DNA from: Pseudomonas sp. AN-1
GTDB taxonomy: Bacteria; Pseudomonadota; Gammaproteobacteria; Pseudomonadales; Pseudomonadaceae
NCBI RefSeq assembly: GCF_034057115.1
Contig: NZ_CP139195.1
Span: 558,001 to 622,000 of the forward strand
Reading direction: 5' to 3'
Length of the DNA stretch: 64,000 nt
A program made the translations under genes and the position numbers. How positions within the stretch are numbered: position 1 is the first letter of the stretch; the number at the start of each line of letters is the position of its first letter. Below are positions 9,802 to 19,038 of this stretch, one piece after another. The notes beneath the pieces were generated by a model that did not search any database, was not told the DNA's origin, and saw only the letters and a program-made list of their open reading frames with translations.

Positions 9802-11130
9802 ATGTCCGAGCTCAACCTCCCGACCCGTTCTTCCCGTAACCGCTGGCTGGCCGGCGCAACCGTAGTGCTGCTGGCCGTGGCGCTGGCCTGGTGGCTGTGG
9901 CCAGCCGGCGAGCAGGGCGCGCAACCGGGCGGGGCCCGCGGTCCGGGAGGCGGCAGCCTGAGCGGGCCGCCGGCGGGACGGCCGCGCTTCCGCGACATGG
10001 CCGGCGGCACGGTGCCGGTGCGCCTGGCGGAGGCGAAACTCGGCGAGTTCCCGGTGGAGCTCAAGGCCCTCGGCACCGTCACCGCCTACAACACGGTCAA
10101 CGTGCTGCCGCGCGTCGACGGCCAGCTGGTCAGGGTGCTGTTCGAGGAGGGCCAGCAGGTCAAGGCCGGCCAGGTGCTGGTGCAGATCGACCCGCGTCCG
10201 TACCGCGCCGCCCTGGACAAGGCCGAGGGCGATCTCGCCGAGCGCCGCGCCGAGCTGAAGAACGCCGAGCTGGATCTGGCGCGTTACCAGGGCCTGTACG
10301 CCGAGGACTCCATCGCCAGGCAGACCCTGGACAGCCAGCAGGCCACGGTCGCGCAACTGCGCGGCAGCCTGCAGAGCCTGCAGGCGGCGGTGGCCGAGGC
10401 GCGCCTGAACGTCGAGTTCACCGAGGTCAAGGCGCCGATCAGCGGCCGCCTCGGCCTGCGCCAGGTGGACGTCGGCAACCTGGTCACCTCCGGCAACGCC
10501 ACGCCGCTGGTGACCATCACCCAGATCGCGCCGATCACCGTCAGCTTCACCCTGCCCGAGGCCGAGCTGCCGGCGCTGCTGGCCCGCCATCGCGCCGGCG
10601 AGCCGCTCAAGGTCGAGGCCTGGGACCGCGGCGAACGGGCGCGCCTCGCCGAGGGCGTGCTGGCCAGCCTGGACAACCAGATCGACACCGCCACCGGCAC
10701 GGTCAGGCTCAAGGCGCGCTTCGAGAACGCCGACGAGCGCCTGTTCCCCAACCAGTTCGTCAACGTGCGCCTGCTGCTGGAGACCCGCCGCGACGCGCTG
10801 CTGCTGCCGGCGGCAGCGGTGCAGTTCGGTTCGGCGGGCACCTTCGTCTACGTGGTGGGCGAAGGCAACAAGGTGCAGATGCGCCCGGTCGAGGTGGCCG
10901 CCAGCAACGGCGAGCAGAGCCTGATCGGCGCGGGCCTCGCCGCCGGCGAGAAGGTGGTGCTGGAAGGCACCGACCGTCTGCGCGAGGGCAGCACGGTCGA
11001 GGTGGTGGAAGGCGCCTTCAAGGAGGCCACGCCGCCGGTGGCGCCGGGCAAAGCCGAGCCGGGCAGCAACCCGCGCGGCGAGCGGCCGCTGCCGGCTGAC
11101 GGCGCTCCGGCACGGAAGCCCACCGCATGA
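9802..11130 (+). CDS. muxA: RND efflux periplasmic adaptor (MuxA/MdtA type)
   Basis: A 442-residue membrane-fusion protein joining the RND pumps to the outer-membrane channel. An N-terminal membrane anchor ([16 protein letters not shown]) is followed by a Gly-rich linker, the lipoyl half-motif ([24 protein letters not shown]), a coiled-coil hairpin at about residues 125-200, then beta-barrel and proximal domains. The ATG at 9802 follows AAGGAAAG at a proper distance; a GTG four codons earlier is less likely. Its stop overlaps the muxB start (ATGA), so translation is coupled. Adaptor plus two RND genes plus an OMF is the MuxABC-OpmB/MdtABC layout; the pump moves drugs or natural products in relatives. 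Confidence 0.9.
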   Translation: MSELNLPTRSSRNRWLAGATVVLLAVALAWWLWPAGEQGAQPGGARGPGGGSLSGPPAGRPRFRDMAGGTVPVRLAEAKLGEFPVELKALGTVTAYNTVNVLPRVDGQLVRVLFEEGQQVKAGQVLVQIDPRPYRAALDKAEGDLAERRAELKNAELDLARYQGLYAEDSIARQTLDSQQATVAQLRGSLQSLQAAVAEARLNVEFTEVKAPISGRLGLRQVDVGNLVTSGNATPLVTITQIAPITVSFTLPEAELPALLARHRAGEPLKVEAWDRGERARLAEGVLASLDNQIDTATGTVRLKARFENADERLFPNQFVNVRLLLETRRDALLLPAAAVQFGSAGTFVYVVGEGNKVQMRPVEVAASNGEQSLIGAGLAAGEKVVLEGTDRLREGSTVEVVEGAFKEATPPVAPGKAEPGSNPRGERPLPADGAPARKPTA

Positions 11131-14100
11131 GCCTGTCGCGCCCGTTCATCCTGCGCCCGGTGGCGACCACCCTGCTGATGGTGGCGATCTTCCTCGCCGG
11201 GCTGATCGCCTACCGCCAGCTGCCGGTGGCGGCGCTGCCGCAGGTCGACTATCCGACCATCCGCGTGCTGACCCTGTATCCCGGCGCCAGCCCCGAGGTG
11301 ATGGGCAGCGCGGTGACCGCGCCGCTGGAGCGCCAGTTCGGCCAGATGCCGGGCCTTGCGCAGATGTCCTCGACCAGCTCGGGCGGCGCCTCGGTGATCA
11401 CCCTGCGCTTCGGCCTCGACGTCGAGCTGGACGTCGCCGAGCAGGAAGTGCAGGCAGCGATCAACGCGGCCAACAACCTGCTGCCCAACGACCTGCCGGC
11501 GCCCCCCGTCTACAACAAGGTCAACCCGGCCGATACCCCGGTGCTGACCCTGGCGATCACCTCGCGGACCCTGCCGCTGCCCGAGGTCAACGACCTGGTC
11601 GACACGCGCATGGCGCAGAAGCTGGCGCAGATCAGCGGCGTCGGCCTGGTCAGCCTGGCCGGTGGCCAGCGCCCGGCGGTACGCATCCGCGTCAACCCGC
11701 AGGCGCTGGCCGCCTACGGCCTCAACCTGTCCGACGTGCGCAGCCTGATCAACGCCGCCAACGTCAACCAGCCCAAGGGCAACTTCGACGGCCCGACCCG
11801 CGTCTCCCAGCTGGATGCCAACGACCAGCTGCGTTCGGCCGCCGAGTACCGCGACCTGGTGCTGAACTACAGCGCCGGTGCCACCCTGCGCCTGGGCGAC
11901 ATCGCCGAGGTGGTCGACGGCGCCGAGAACGAGCGCCTGGCCGCCTGGGCCAACCGGAGCGCCGCGGTGCTGGTCAACGTGCAGCGTCAGCCGGGCGCCA
12001 ACGTCATCGAGGTGGTCGACCGCATCCAGGCGCTGCTGCCGCAGATCACCGCCAGCCTGCCGGCCGGCGTCGAGGTGTCGGTGCTCAGCGACCGCACCCA
12101 GACCATCCGCGCCGCGGTGCACGACGTGCAGTTCGAGCTGCTGCTGGCGGTGGGTCTGGTAGTACTGGTGACCTTCCTGTTCCTGCGCCGCCTGTCCGCC
12201 ACGGTGATCCCGTCGATCGCCGTGCCGCTATCGCTGATCGGCACCTTCGCGGTGATGTACCTGGCCGGCTTCTCGATCAACAACCTGACGCTGATGGCGC
12301 TGACCATCGCCACCGGCTTCGTGGTCGACGACGCCATCGTCATGCTGGAGAACATCGCCCGTCACCTGGAGGAGGGCGAGACGCCGCTCAACGCCGCGCT
12401 CAAGGGGGCGAAGCAGATCGGCTTCACCCTGGTGTCGCTGACCTTCTCGCTGATCGCCGTGCTGATCCCGCTGCTGTTTATGGTCGATGTAGTGGGGAGA
12501 TTGTTCCGCGAGTTCGCCATCACCCTGGCGGTGGCCATCCTCATCTCCCTGGTGGTGTCGCTGACCCTGACGCCGATGATGTGCGCGCGCCTGCTCAGGC
12601 ATCAGCCGGAGGGCGAGCAGGGCCGCTTCTACAAGGCCAGCGGCGCCTGGATCGACTGGCTGATCGCCCGCTACGACTCGGGTCTCACCTGGGTGCTGCG
12701 CCATCAGGGCGTGACCCTGCTGGTCGCACTGGCCACCCTCGGCCTCACCGTGGTGCTGTATCTGGCTGTTCCCAAAGGCTTCTTCCCGATCCAGGACGTC
12801 GGCGCCATCCAGGGCATCAGTCAGGCGCCGCAGAGCATCTCCTTCAAGGCCATGAGCGGGCGCCAGCAGCGCCTGGCCGAGGTGATCCTGCGCGATCCGG
12901 CGGTGGCCAGCCTGTCCTCCTACATCGGCGTCGACGGCGACAACGCCACCCTCAACAGCGGGCGCATGCAGATCAACCTGGTGCCGCACGGCGAGCGCGA
13001 TCTGACCGCCGCCGAGGTGATCGAGCGCCTGCGCCCCGCGCTGGCGCAGGTGCCGGGCATCGAGCTGTTCCTGCAGCCGGTACAGGAGCTGACCATCGAG
13101 GACCGTGTCAGCCGCACCCAGTACCAGTTCAGCCTGGAGTCGCCGGACGCCGCGCTGCTCGAGGAGTGGACGCCGCGCCTGGTCGAGGCGCTGGAGCCGC
13201 TGGCCGAGCTCAGCGATGTGACCAGCGACCTGCAGAGCCGCGGCCTGCAGGCCTATCTGGCCATCGACCGCGACCTGGCCGGGCGCCTCGGCGTGACCAT
13301 GAGCGCCATCGACAGCGCGTTGTACGACGCCTTCGGCCAGCGGCAGATCTCCACCATCTTCACCCAGACCAGCCAGTACCGCGTGGTGCTGGAGAGCCAG
13401 GGCGCCCGCGACCGCGGGCTGGATGCGCTGCGCGAGATCCACGTGGCCGGCACCGATGGCGTGCAGGTGCCGCTGGCCAGCCTGGTGCGGGTCGAGGAGC
13501 GAGCCACCGCGCTGCAGGTCAACCGCATCGGCCAGTTCCCGGCGGTCACCGTGTCGTTCAACCTGGCGCCGGGGGTGGCGCTGGGCGAGGCGGTGGCGCG
13601 CATCGAGCAGGTCAAGGCCGAAATCGGCCTGCCCGAGGGCGTGCAGACCCGCTTCCAGGGCGCCGCCGAGGCGTTCCGCGCCTCGCTGTCCAGCACCCTG
13701 TGGCTGATCCTCGCCGCCATCGTCACCATGTACATCGTGCTCGGCGTGCTCTACGAGAGCTACATCCATCCGATCACCATCCTCTCGACCTTGCCCTCGG
13801 CCGGCGTCGGCGCGCTGCTGGCGCTGCTCATCTCCGGCAACGACCTGGGGCTGATCGCGGTGATCGGCATCATCCTGCTGATCGGCATCGTCAAGAAGAA
13901 CGCGATCATGATGATCGACTTCGCCCTCGAGGCCGAGCGCTACCAGGGCATGGACCCGCAGGCGGCGATCCACCAGGCGGCGCTGCTGCGCTTCCGGCCG
14001 ATCCTGATGACCACCCTGGCCGCGCTGTTCGGCGCCATCCCGCTGATGCTGGCCTCGGGCTCCGGCGCCGAGCTGCGCCAGCCGCTGGGCCTGGTGATGG

Positions 14101-14219
14101 TCGGCGGCCTCTTGGTCAGCCAGGTGCTGACCCTGGTGACCACCCCGGTGATCTACCTGTGGTTCGACCGCCTGAGCCGGCGCTTCACCGGGCGCAGTGC
14201 GGCGGGGGTGGCGGTATGA
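11127..14219 (+). CDS. muxB: RND efflux inner-membrane transporter, first subunit (MuxB/MdtB type)
   Basis: A 1030-residue RND pump of the HAE-1 class with 12 transmembrane segments and two large periplasmic loops. The TM4 proton-relay pair is in [12 protein letters not shown], and the TM10 Lys is in [14 protein letters not shown]. The protein starts [14 protein letters not shown] and overlaps muxA by four bases. In MdtBC/MuxBC systems the two RND proteins form a mixed trimer, so MuxB should pair with the product of the next gene. Length is normal (about 1030-1040). Confidence 0.93.
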   Translation: MSLSRPFILRPVATTLLMVAIFLAGLIAYRQLPVAALPQVDYPTIRVLTLYPGASPEVMGSAVTAPLERQFGQMPGLAQMSSTSSGGASVITLRFGLDVELDVAEQEVQAAINAANNLLPNDLPAPPVYNKVNPADTPVLTLAITSRTLPLPEVNDLVDTRMAQKLAQISGVGLVSLAGGQRPAVRIRVNPQALAAYGLNLSDVRSLINAANVNQPKGNFDGPTRVSQLDANDQLRSAAEYRDLVLNYSAGATLRLGDIAEVVDGAENERLAAWANRSAAVLVNVQRQPGANVIEVVDRIQALLPQITASLPAGVEVSVLSDRTQTIRAAVHDVQFELLLAVGLVVLVTFLFLRRLSATVIPSIAVPLSLIGTFAVMYLAGFSINNLTLMALTIATGFVVDDAIVMLENIARHLEEGETPLNAALKGAKQIGFTLVSLTFSLIAVLIPLLFMVDVVGRLFREFAITLAVAILISLVVSLTLTPMMCARLLRHQPEGEQGRFYKASGAWIDWLIARYDSGLTWVLRHQGVTLLVALATLGLTVVLYLAVPKGFFPIQDVGAIQGISQAPQSISFKAMSGRQQRLAEVILRDPAVASLSSYIGVDGDNATLNSGRMQINLVPHGERDLTAAEVIERLRPALAQVPGIELFLQPVQELTIEDRVSRTQYQFSLESPDAALLEEWTPRLVEALEPLAELSDVTSDLQSRGLQAYLAIDRDLAGRLGVTMSAIDSALYDAFGQRQISTIFTQTSQYRVVLESQGARDRGLDALREIHVAGTDGVQVPLASLVRVEERATALQVNRIGQFPAVTVSFNLAPGVALGEAVARIEQVKAEIGLPEGVQTRFQGAAEAFRASLSSTLWLILAAIVTMYIVLGVLYESYIHPITILSTLPSAGVGALLALLISGNDLGLIAVIGIILLIGIVKKNAIMMIDFALEAERYQGMDPQAAIHQAALLRFRPILMTTLAALFGAIPLMLASGSGAELRQPLGLVMVGGLLVSQVLTLVTTPVIYLWFDRLSRRFTGRSAAGVAV

Positions 14220-14276
14220 GTCGGTGGTCATATGCGGGCGCAGGGGCGAAGCCGTGCGCCTGCCGGCCTGGCGCTG

Positions 14277-14333
14277 GGCGAATGAATTCGCCCCTACGGA
14301 GGGGCCGAGCGTGTAGGGGCGAATTCATTCGCC
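14277..14333. repeat. 21-bp perfect inverted repeat (REP-like) between muxB and muxC
   Basis: Two exact 21-base arms at 14277-14297 and 14313-14333 are separated by 15 bases. Each arm carries GCGAATGAATTCGCCCC or its complement, so each half also contains a small inner palindrome around GAATTC. This is the shape of a REP/palindromic intergenic element of Pseudomonas. It lies in the only sizeable gap of the efflux operon. No second copy was noticed in the window. Confidence 0.8.
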
Positions 14334-14349
14334 TGACGGGGTGGCCGGC

Positions 14350-17300
14350 ATGAACCTCTCCGCCCCCTTCATCGTCCGCCCGGTCGCCACCCTGCTGCTC
14401 AGCCTGGCGATCCTGCTGGCTGGCGCCTTGAGCTTCGGTCTGCTGCCGGTGTCGCCGCTGCCGCAGATGGACTTCCCGGTGATCACCGTGCAGGCCAGCC
14501 TGCCCGGCGCCAGCCCGCAGGTGATGGCCTCCAGCGTGGCCACGCCGCTGGAGCGCTCGCTCGGCACCATCGCCGGCATCAGCCAGATGACCAGCCGCAG
14601 CAGCCAGGGCTCGACGCGGGTCATCCTGCAGTTCGAGCTGGGCCGCGACATCAACGCCGCCGCCCGCGAGGTACAGGCGGCGATCAACGCCGCGCGCAAC
14701 CTGCTGCCCAGCGCCATGCGCAGCATGCCCACCTACCGCAAGGTCAACCCCTCGCAGGCACCGATCATGGTGCTGTCGCTGACCTCGCCAGTGCTGGAGA
14801 AGGGCCAGCTGTACGACTTCGCCTCGACCATAGTCGCGCAGAAGCTGTCCCAGGTACCGGGTGTCGGCGAGGTGCAGATCGGCGGCAGCTCGCTGCCGGC
14901 GGTGCGCGTCGAATTGCAGCCGCGCCTGCTCGAGCAGTACGGCCTGGCCCTCGACGACGTGCGCCAGGCGCTCAGCGACGCCAACGTGCGCGGGCCCAAG
15001 GGCGCGCTGGAGGCCGGCGCGCGCCACTGGCAGGTGGCCAGCAACGACCAACTGGAGCAGGCCGCCGACTACATCCCGCTGATCATCCGTCACCAGGACG
15101 GTGCGGCGATCCGCCTGGGTGACGTCGCCACGGTGCGCGACAGCGTGGAGAACCGCTACAACAGCGGCTTCTACAACGACGAGCAGGCGGTGCTGCTGGT
15201 GGTCAACCGCCAGGCCGACGCCAACATCATCGCGACCATCGAGGGCATCCGTGCCGAGCTGCCGGCGCTGCGCGCGGTGCTGCCGGCCAGCGCCGAGCTG
15301 GCGGTGGCGATGGATCGCTCGCCGACCATCCGCGCCACCCTGCACGAGGCCGAGCGCACCCTGCTGATCGCCGTCGGCCTGGTGATCCTGGTGGTGCTGG
15401 CCTTCCTCGGCCACTGGCGCGCGGCGCTGATCCCGGCGCTGGCGGTGCCGGTGTCGCTGGTCGGCAGCTTCGCCGCCATGCACCTCCTGGGCTTCTCGCT
15501 GAACAACCTCTCCTTGATGGCGCTGATCATCGCCACCGGTCTGGTGGTCGACGACGCCATCGTGGTGCTGGAGAACATCGCCCGGCACATCGAGGCCGGC
15601 GAGAAGCCGCTGGCCGCGGCGCTCAAGGGCTCGCGCGAGGTCGGCTTCACCCTGCTGTCGATGAACGTCTCGCTGGTGGCGGTGTTCCTTTCCATCCTGT
15701 TCATGGGCGGCATCGTCGAGCGGCTGTTCCGTGAGTTCTCCATCACCCTGACGGTGGCCATCGTCATTTCCCTGCTGGTGTCGCTGACCCTGACGCCGAT
15801 GCTCTGCGCGCGCTGGCTGCGCGCCGAGGCGGGCGAACGCGAACCGAACCGCCTGCAGCGCCTGGGCAACCGGGTGCAGGAGCGGGTGCTGGCCTTCTAC
15901 CGCGTGAGCCTGGAGTGGGCGCTGCGGCATTCGCTGCTAACCCTGCTCAGCCTGCTGGCGACCATCGCGCTGAACGTCTGGCTGTTCGTCAGCGTGCCGA
16001 AGACCTTCATGCCGCAGCAGGACACCGGCCAGCTGGTCGGCTTCATCCGCGGCGACGACGGCCTGTCGTTCCAGGTGATGCAGCCGAAGATGGAGATATT
16101 CCGCCGCGCGGTGCTCAGGGACCCGGCGGTGGAGAGCGTGGCCGGCTTCATCGGCGGCGAGGGCGGGATCAACAACGCCTTCATGATCGTGCGCCTCAAG
16201 CCGGTGGCCGAGCGCGGCGTCAGTGCCCAGCAGGTGGCCGAGCGCCTGCGCCGTACCCTGCCCAAGGTGCCCGGTGGCCAGCTGTTCCTGATGCCCGACC
16301 AGGACCTGCGCTTCGGCGGCCACCAGGGCGGCAGTTCGGAGAACGAGTACGTGCTGCTGGCCAGCGAGCTGGAGGACCTGCGCACCTGGCTGCCGAAGGT
16401 GCGCGATGCGCTGAAGACCCTGCCGGAGCTCACCGACATCGACGCCAACGAGGGCGAGGGCGCCGAGCAGATCACCCTGGTGGTCGACCGCGACGCCGCC
16501 AAGCGCCTGGGCGTGGACATGAGCACGGTCACCGCGCTGCTCAACAACGCCTTCAGCCAGCGCCAGGTGTCGACCATCTACGAGAGCCTCAACCAGTACA
16601 GCGTGGTGATGGAGATCGACCCGCAGTACGCCCGGCACCCCGAGGTGCTCGACCAGGTGCGCCTGGTCGGCAGCGATGGCCAGCTGGTGCCGCTGTCGAC
16701 CATCGCCCGCTGGGAGCGCAGCCTGGAGGAGGACCGCGTGCAGCACGACGGCGCCTTCGCCGCGGAGAGCATCAGCTTCGCCCTGGCCGAAGGGGTGAGC
16801 CTCGAACAGGCGACCACCGCCATCGAGCGCGCCATGGCGCTGATCGACCTGCCCACCGAGGTGCAGGGCAAGATGGGCGGCACCGGCGGCGCCTTCCAGC
16901 AGGCCCAGCAGTCGCAGCCGCTGATGATCCTCGGCGCGCTGCTCTTGGTGTACATCGTCCTCGGCATCCTCTACGAGAGCTACATCCACCCGCTGACCAT
17001 CCTCTCCACCCTGCCGTCGGCCGGCGTCGGCGCGCTGCTGGCGATCCAGCTCACCGGCGGGCAGTTCAGCCTGATCTCGCTGCTCGGCCTGTTCCTCCTG
17101 ATCGGCGTGGTGAAGAAGAACGCCATCCTGATGATCGACCTGGCCCTGCAGCTGGAGCGCAGCGAGCGGCTGAGCCCGCAGGAGTCGATCCGCCGCGCCT
17201 GCCTGCTGCGCTTCCGGCCGATCGTGATGACCACCCTGGCGGCGATCCTCGGTGCCTTGCCGCTGCTGCTCGGCGCCGCCGAGGGCGCGGAAATGCGCCA

Positions 17301-17457
17301 GCCGCTGGGCCTGACCATCGTCGGCGGGCTGATCCTCAGCCAGCTGCTCACCCTCTACACCACCCCGGTGGTCTACCTGTACCTCGACCGCCTGCGCCAC
17401 CGCGTCAACCGCTGGCGCGGGCGGCCCAGCGATGCCGCACTGGAAGCTCCGCTATGA
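14350..17457 (+). CDS. muxC: RND efflux inner-membrane transporter, second subunit (MuxC/MdtC type)
   Basis: A 1035-residue HAE-1 RND pump, partner of MuxB. The TM4 motif is LVVDDAIVVLENIARH, and TM10 has GVVKKNAILMIDLA, the proton-path residues of this family. The start is put at ATG 14350 (MNLSAPFIVRPVAT), matching the MuxB N-terminus; a GTG three codons earlier is possible. The gene follows muxB after 130 bases that include the inverted repeat, and its stop overlaps the ATG of the channel gene. The mixed-trimer pump is inferred from the duplicated RND layout. Confidence 0.93.
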   Translation: MNLSAPFIVRPVATLLLSLAILLAGALSFGLLPVSPLPQMDFPVITVQASLPGASPQVMASSVATPLERSLGTIAGISQMTSRSSQGSTRVILQFELGRDINAAAREVQAAINAARNLLPSAMRSMPTYRKVNPSQAPIMVLSLTSPVLEKGQLYDFASTIVAQKLSQVPGVGEVQIGGSSLPAVRVELQPRLLEQYGLALDDVRQALSDANVRGPKGALEAGARHWQVASNDQLEQAADYIPLIIRHQDGAAIRLGDVATVRDSVENRYNSGFYNDEQAVLLVVNRQADANIIATIEGIRAELPALRAVLPASAELAVAMDRSPTIRATLHEAERTLLIAVGLVILVVLAFLGHWRAALIPALAVPVSLVGSFAAMHLLGFSLNNLSLMALIIATGLVVDDAIVVLENIARHIEAGEKPLAAALKGSREVGFTLLSMNVSLVAVFLSILFMGGIVERLFREFSITLTVAIVISLLVSLTLTPMLCARWLRAEAGEREPNRLQRLGNRVQERVLAFYRVSLEWALRHSLLTLLSLLATIALNVWLFVSVPKTFMPQQDTGQLVGFIRGDDGLSFQVMQPKMEIFRRAVLRDPAVESVAGFIGGEGGINNAFMIVRLKPVAERGVSAQQVAERLRRTLPKVPGGQLFLMPDQDLRFGGHQGGSSENEYVLLASELEDLRTWLPKVRDALKTLPELTDIDANEGEGAEQITLVVDRDAAKRLGVDMSTVTALLNNAFSQRQVSTIYESLNQYSVVMEIDPQYARHPEVLDQVRLVGSDGQLVPLSTIARWERSLEEDRVQHDGAFAAESISFALAEGVSLEQATTAIERAMALIDLPTEVQGKMGGTGGAFQQAQQSQPLMILGALLLVYIVLGILYESYIHPLTILSTLPSAGVGALLAIQLTGGQFSLISLLGLFLLIGVVKKNAILMIDLALQLERSERLSPQESIRRACLLRFRPIVMTTLAAILGALPLLLGAAEGAEMRQPLGLTIVGGLILSQLLTLYTTPVVYLYLDRLRHRVNRWRGRPSDAALEAPL

Positions 17458-18929
17458 CCGTTCCCGTCCCCAAACTTGCCCCTACATTGCTGCTGGCGCT
17501 CGCCCTGAGCGGCTGCGCCATCGGCCCCGACTACCAGCGTCCCGAGCTGAACACCCCGGCGGCGTTCCGGCAGGCCGAGGGCTGGAAGGCCGCCGAGCCG
17601 GCCGATGCCCTGGCCCGCGGCGCCTGGTGGGAGCTGTACGGCGACGCCACCCTCAACGAGCTGCAGCAGCGCCTGGAAAGGTCCAACCAGAGCTTGGCCC
17701 AGTCGCTGGCGCAGTACCGCGAGGCGCAGGCGCTGGTGCGCGGCACCCGCGCCTCGTTCTTCCCCTCGCTGGGTGCCGACGCCAGCAAGACCCGCTCGGG
17801 GCAGGGCGCAGGGCGCAGCACGGTGGTCGTCGGCGGCGCGCCGGTGTCCAGCGGCGTCAGCGGTGGCGGGATTTCCACCAGCTACGACCTGACCTTCGGC
17901 GTCAACTGGGAGCTGGACCTGTGGGGCAAGCTGCGCCGCCAGCTGGAAGCGGACAACGCCAGCCTGTCGGCCAGCGCCGCCGACCTGGCCGCGGTGCGCC
18001 TGAGCCTGCAGTCCGAGCTGGCGCAGAACTACCTGCAGCTGCGCGTGCTCGACGAGCAGCAGCGCCTGCTCGACGCCACGGTGGCGGCCTACGCCCGCTC
18101 GCTCAGGCTCACAGAGAACCAGTACCAGGCTGGCATCGTGCCCAAATCCGACGTCACCCAGGCGCGCACCCAGCTCAAAAGCACCGAGGCCCAGGCCATC
18201 GACCTCAGGTACCAGCGCGCCCAGCTGGAGCACGCCATCGCCGTGCTGATCGGCGTGCCGCCTTCCGAGTTCGAGCTGGCCGCGGTGGACGGCGTGCCGG
18301 CGCTGCCGCAGGTGCCGGTCAGCGTGCCCTCGCAGCTGCTCGAGCGCCGCCCGGACGTGGCCAGCGCCGAGCGCGCGGTGATGAGCGCCAACGCCGAGAT
18401 CGGCGTGGCCAAGGCCGCCTGGTTCCCCAGCCTCAGTCTCAGCGCCGCCGGCGGCTATCGCGGCGATACCTTCGGCCAGTGGATCAACACGCCCAACCGC
18501 TTCTGGTCGATCGGCCCGCAGTTCGCCATGACCCTGTTCGACGCCGGGCTGATCCGCTCGCAGGTCGACCAGGCCGAGGCGCGCTACGACCAGACCGTGG
18601 CCGGCTACCGGCAGACCGTGCTGGACAGCTTCCGCGAGGTGGAGGACTACCTGGTGCAGCTGCGCGTGCTGGAGGAGGAGAGCACCGTGCAGCAGGAGGC
18701 GCTGGACGCTGCCCGCGAGTCGCTGCGCCTGGTGGAGAACCAGTACAAGGCCGGTACCATCGACTACAACAGCGTGGTCAGCGTGCAGACCGCGGCGCTG
18801 TCCAACGAGCGCAGCAGCCTGACCCTGCTCGGCAGCCGGCTGACCGCCAGCGTGCAGCTGATCGCCGCCCTCGGCGGTGGCTGGGACGGGGTGGCGCAGG
18901 AGCAGGAGCAGCTCGCCGATCAGCAGTGA
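17454..18929 (+). CDS. opmB: Outer-membrane efflux channel lipoprotein (OpmB/OprM type)
   Basis: A 491-residue outer-membrane factor of the NodT/OprM family. The lipobox is LALSGCAIGPDY, so the mature protein is acylated at about Cys20. Two internal OEP repeats are visible, each with the LTENQYQAG/LVENQYKAG type motif in a helical barrel strand and a beta-barrel loop (SYDLTFGVNWELDLWGKL; RFWSIGPQFAMTLFDAG). It forms the exit duct of the MuxABC pump. ATGA overlap with muxC shows coupled translation. Length is typical. A longer upstream open frame is only an artefact of high GC. Confidence 0.92.
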   Translation: MTVPVPKLAPTLLLALALSGCAIGPDYQRPELNTPAAFRQAEGWKAAEPADALARGAWWELYGDATLNELQQRLERSNQSLAQSLAQYREAQALVRGTRASFFPSLGADASKTRSGQGAGRSTVVVGGAPVSSGVSGGGISTSYDLTFGVNWELDLWGKLRRQLEADNASLSASAADLAAVRLSLQSELAQNYLQLRVLDEQQRLLDATVAAYARSLRLTENQYQAGIVPKSDVTQARTQLKSTEAQAIDLRYQRAQLEHAIAVLIGVPPSEFELAAVDGVPALPQVPVSVPSQLLERRPDVASAERAVMSANAEIGVAKAAWFPSLSLSAAGGYRGDTFGQWINTPNRFWSIGPQFAMTLFDAGLIRSQVDQAEARYDQTVAGYRQTVLDSFREVEDYLVQLRVLEEESTVQQEALDAARESLRLVENQYKAGTIDYNSVVSVQTAALSNERSSLTLLGSRLTASVQLIAALGGGWDGVAQEQEQLADQQ

Positions 18930-19038
18930 GGCGCGCGGCGGCGCCTGTTCTGGGCTAGCTTTGCTGGGACGGAAACGGCGCAGGGCGGCGCAACGGGCCG
19001 CCTGACGGCCCGGACGGCTATCGGCTCCAGGGCTGACC

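Noticed and set aside
12228..14231. Long open frame of 667 codons on the minus strand opposite muxB
   Set aside because: It lies antisense to a clear RND pump, has His/Gln/Asp/Gly-rich sequence typical of reverse reading of GC-rich genes, and shows no motifs.
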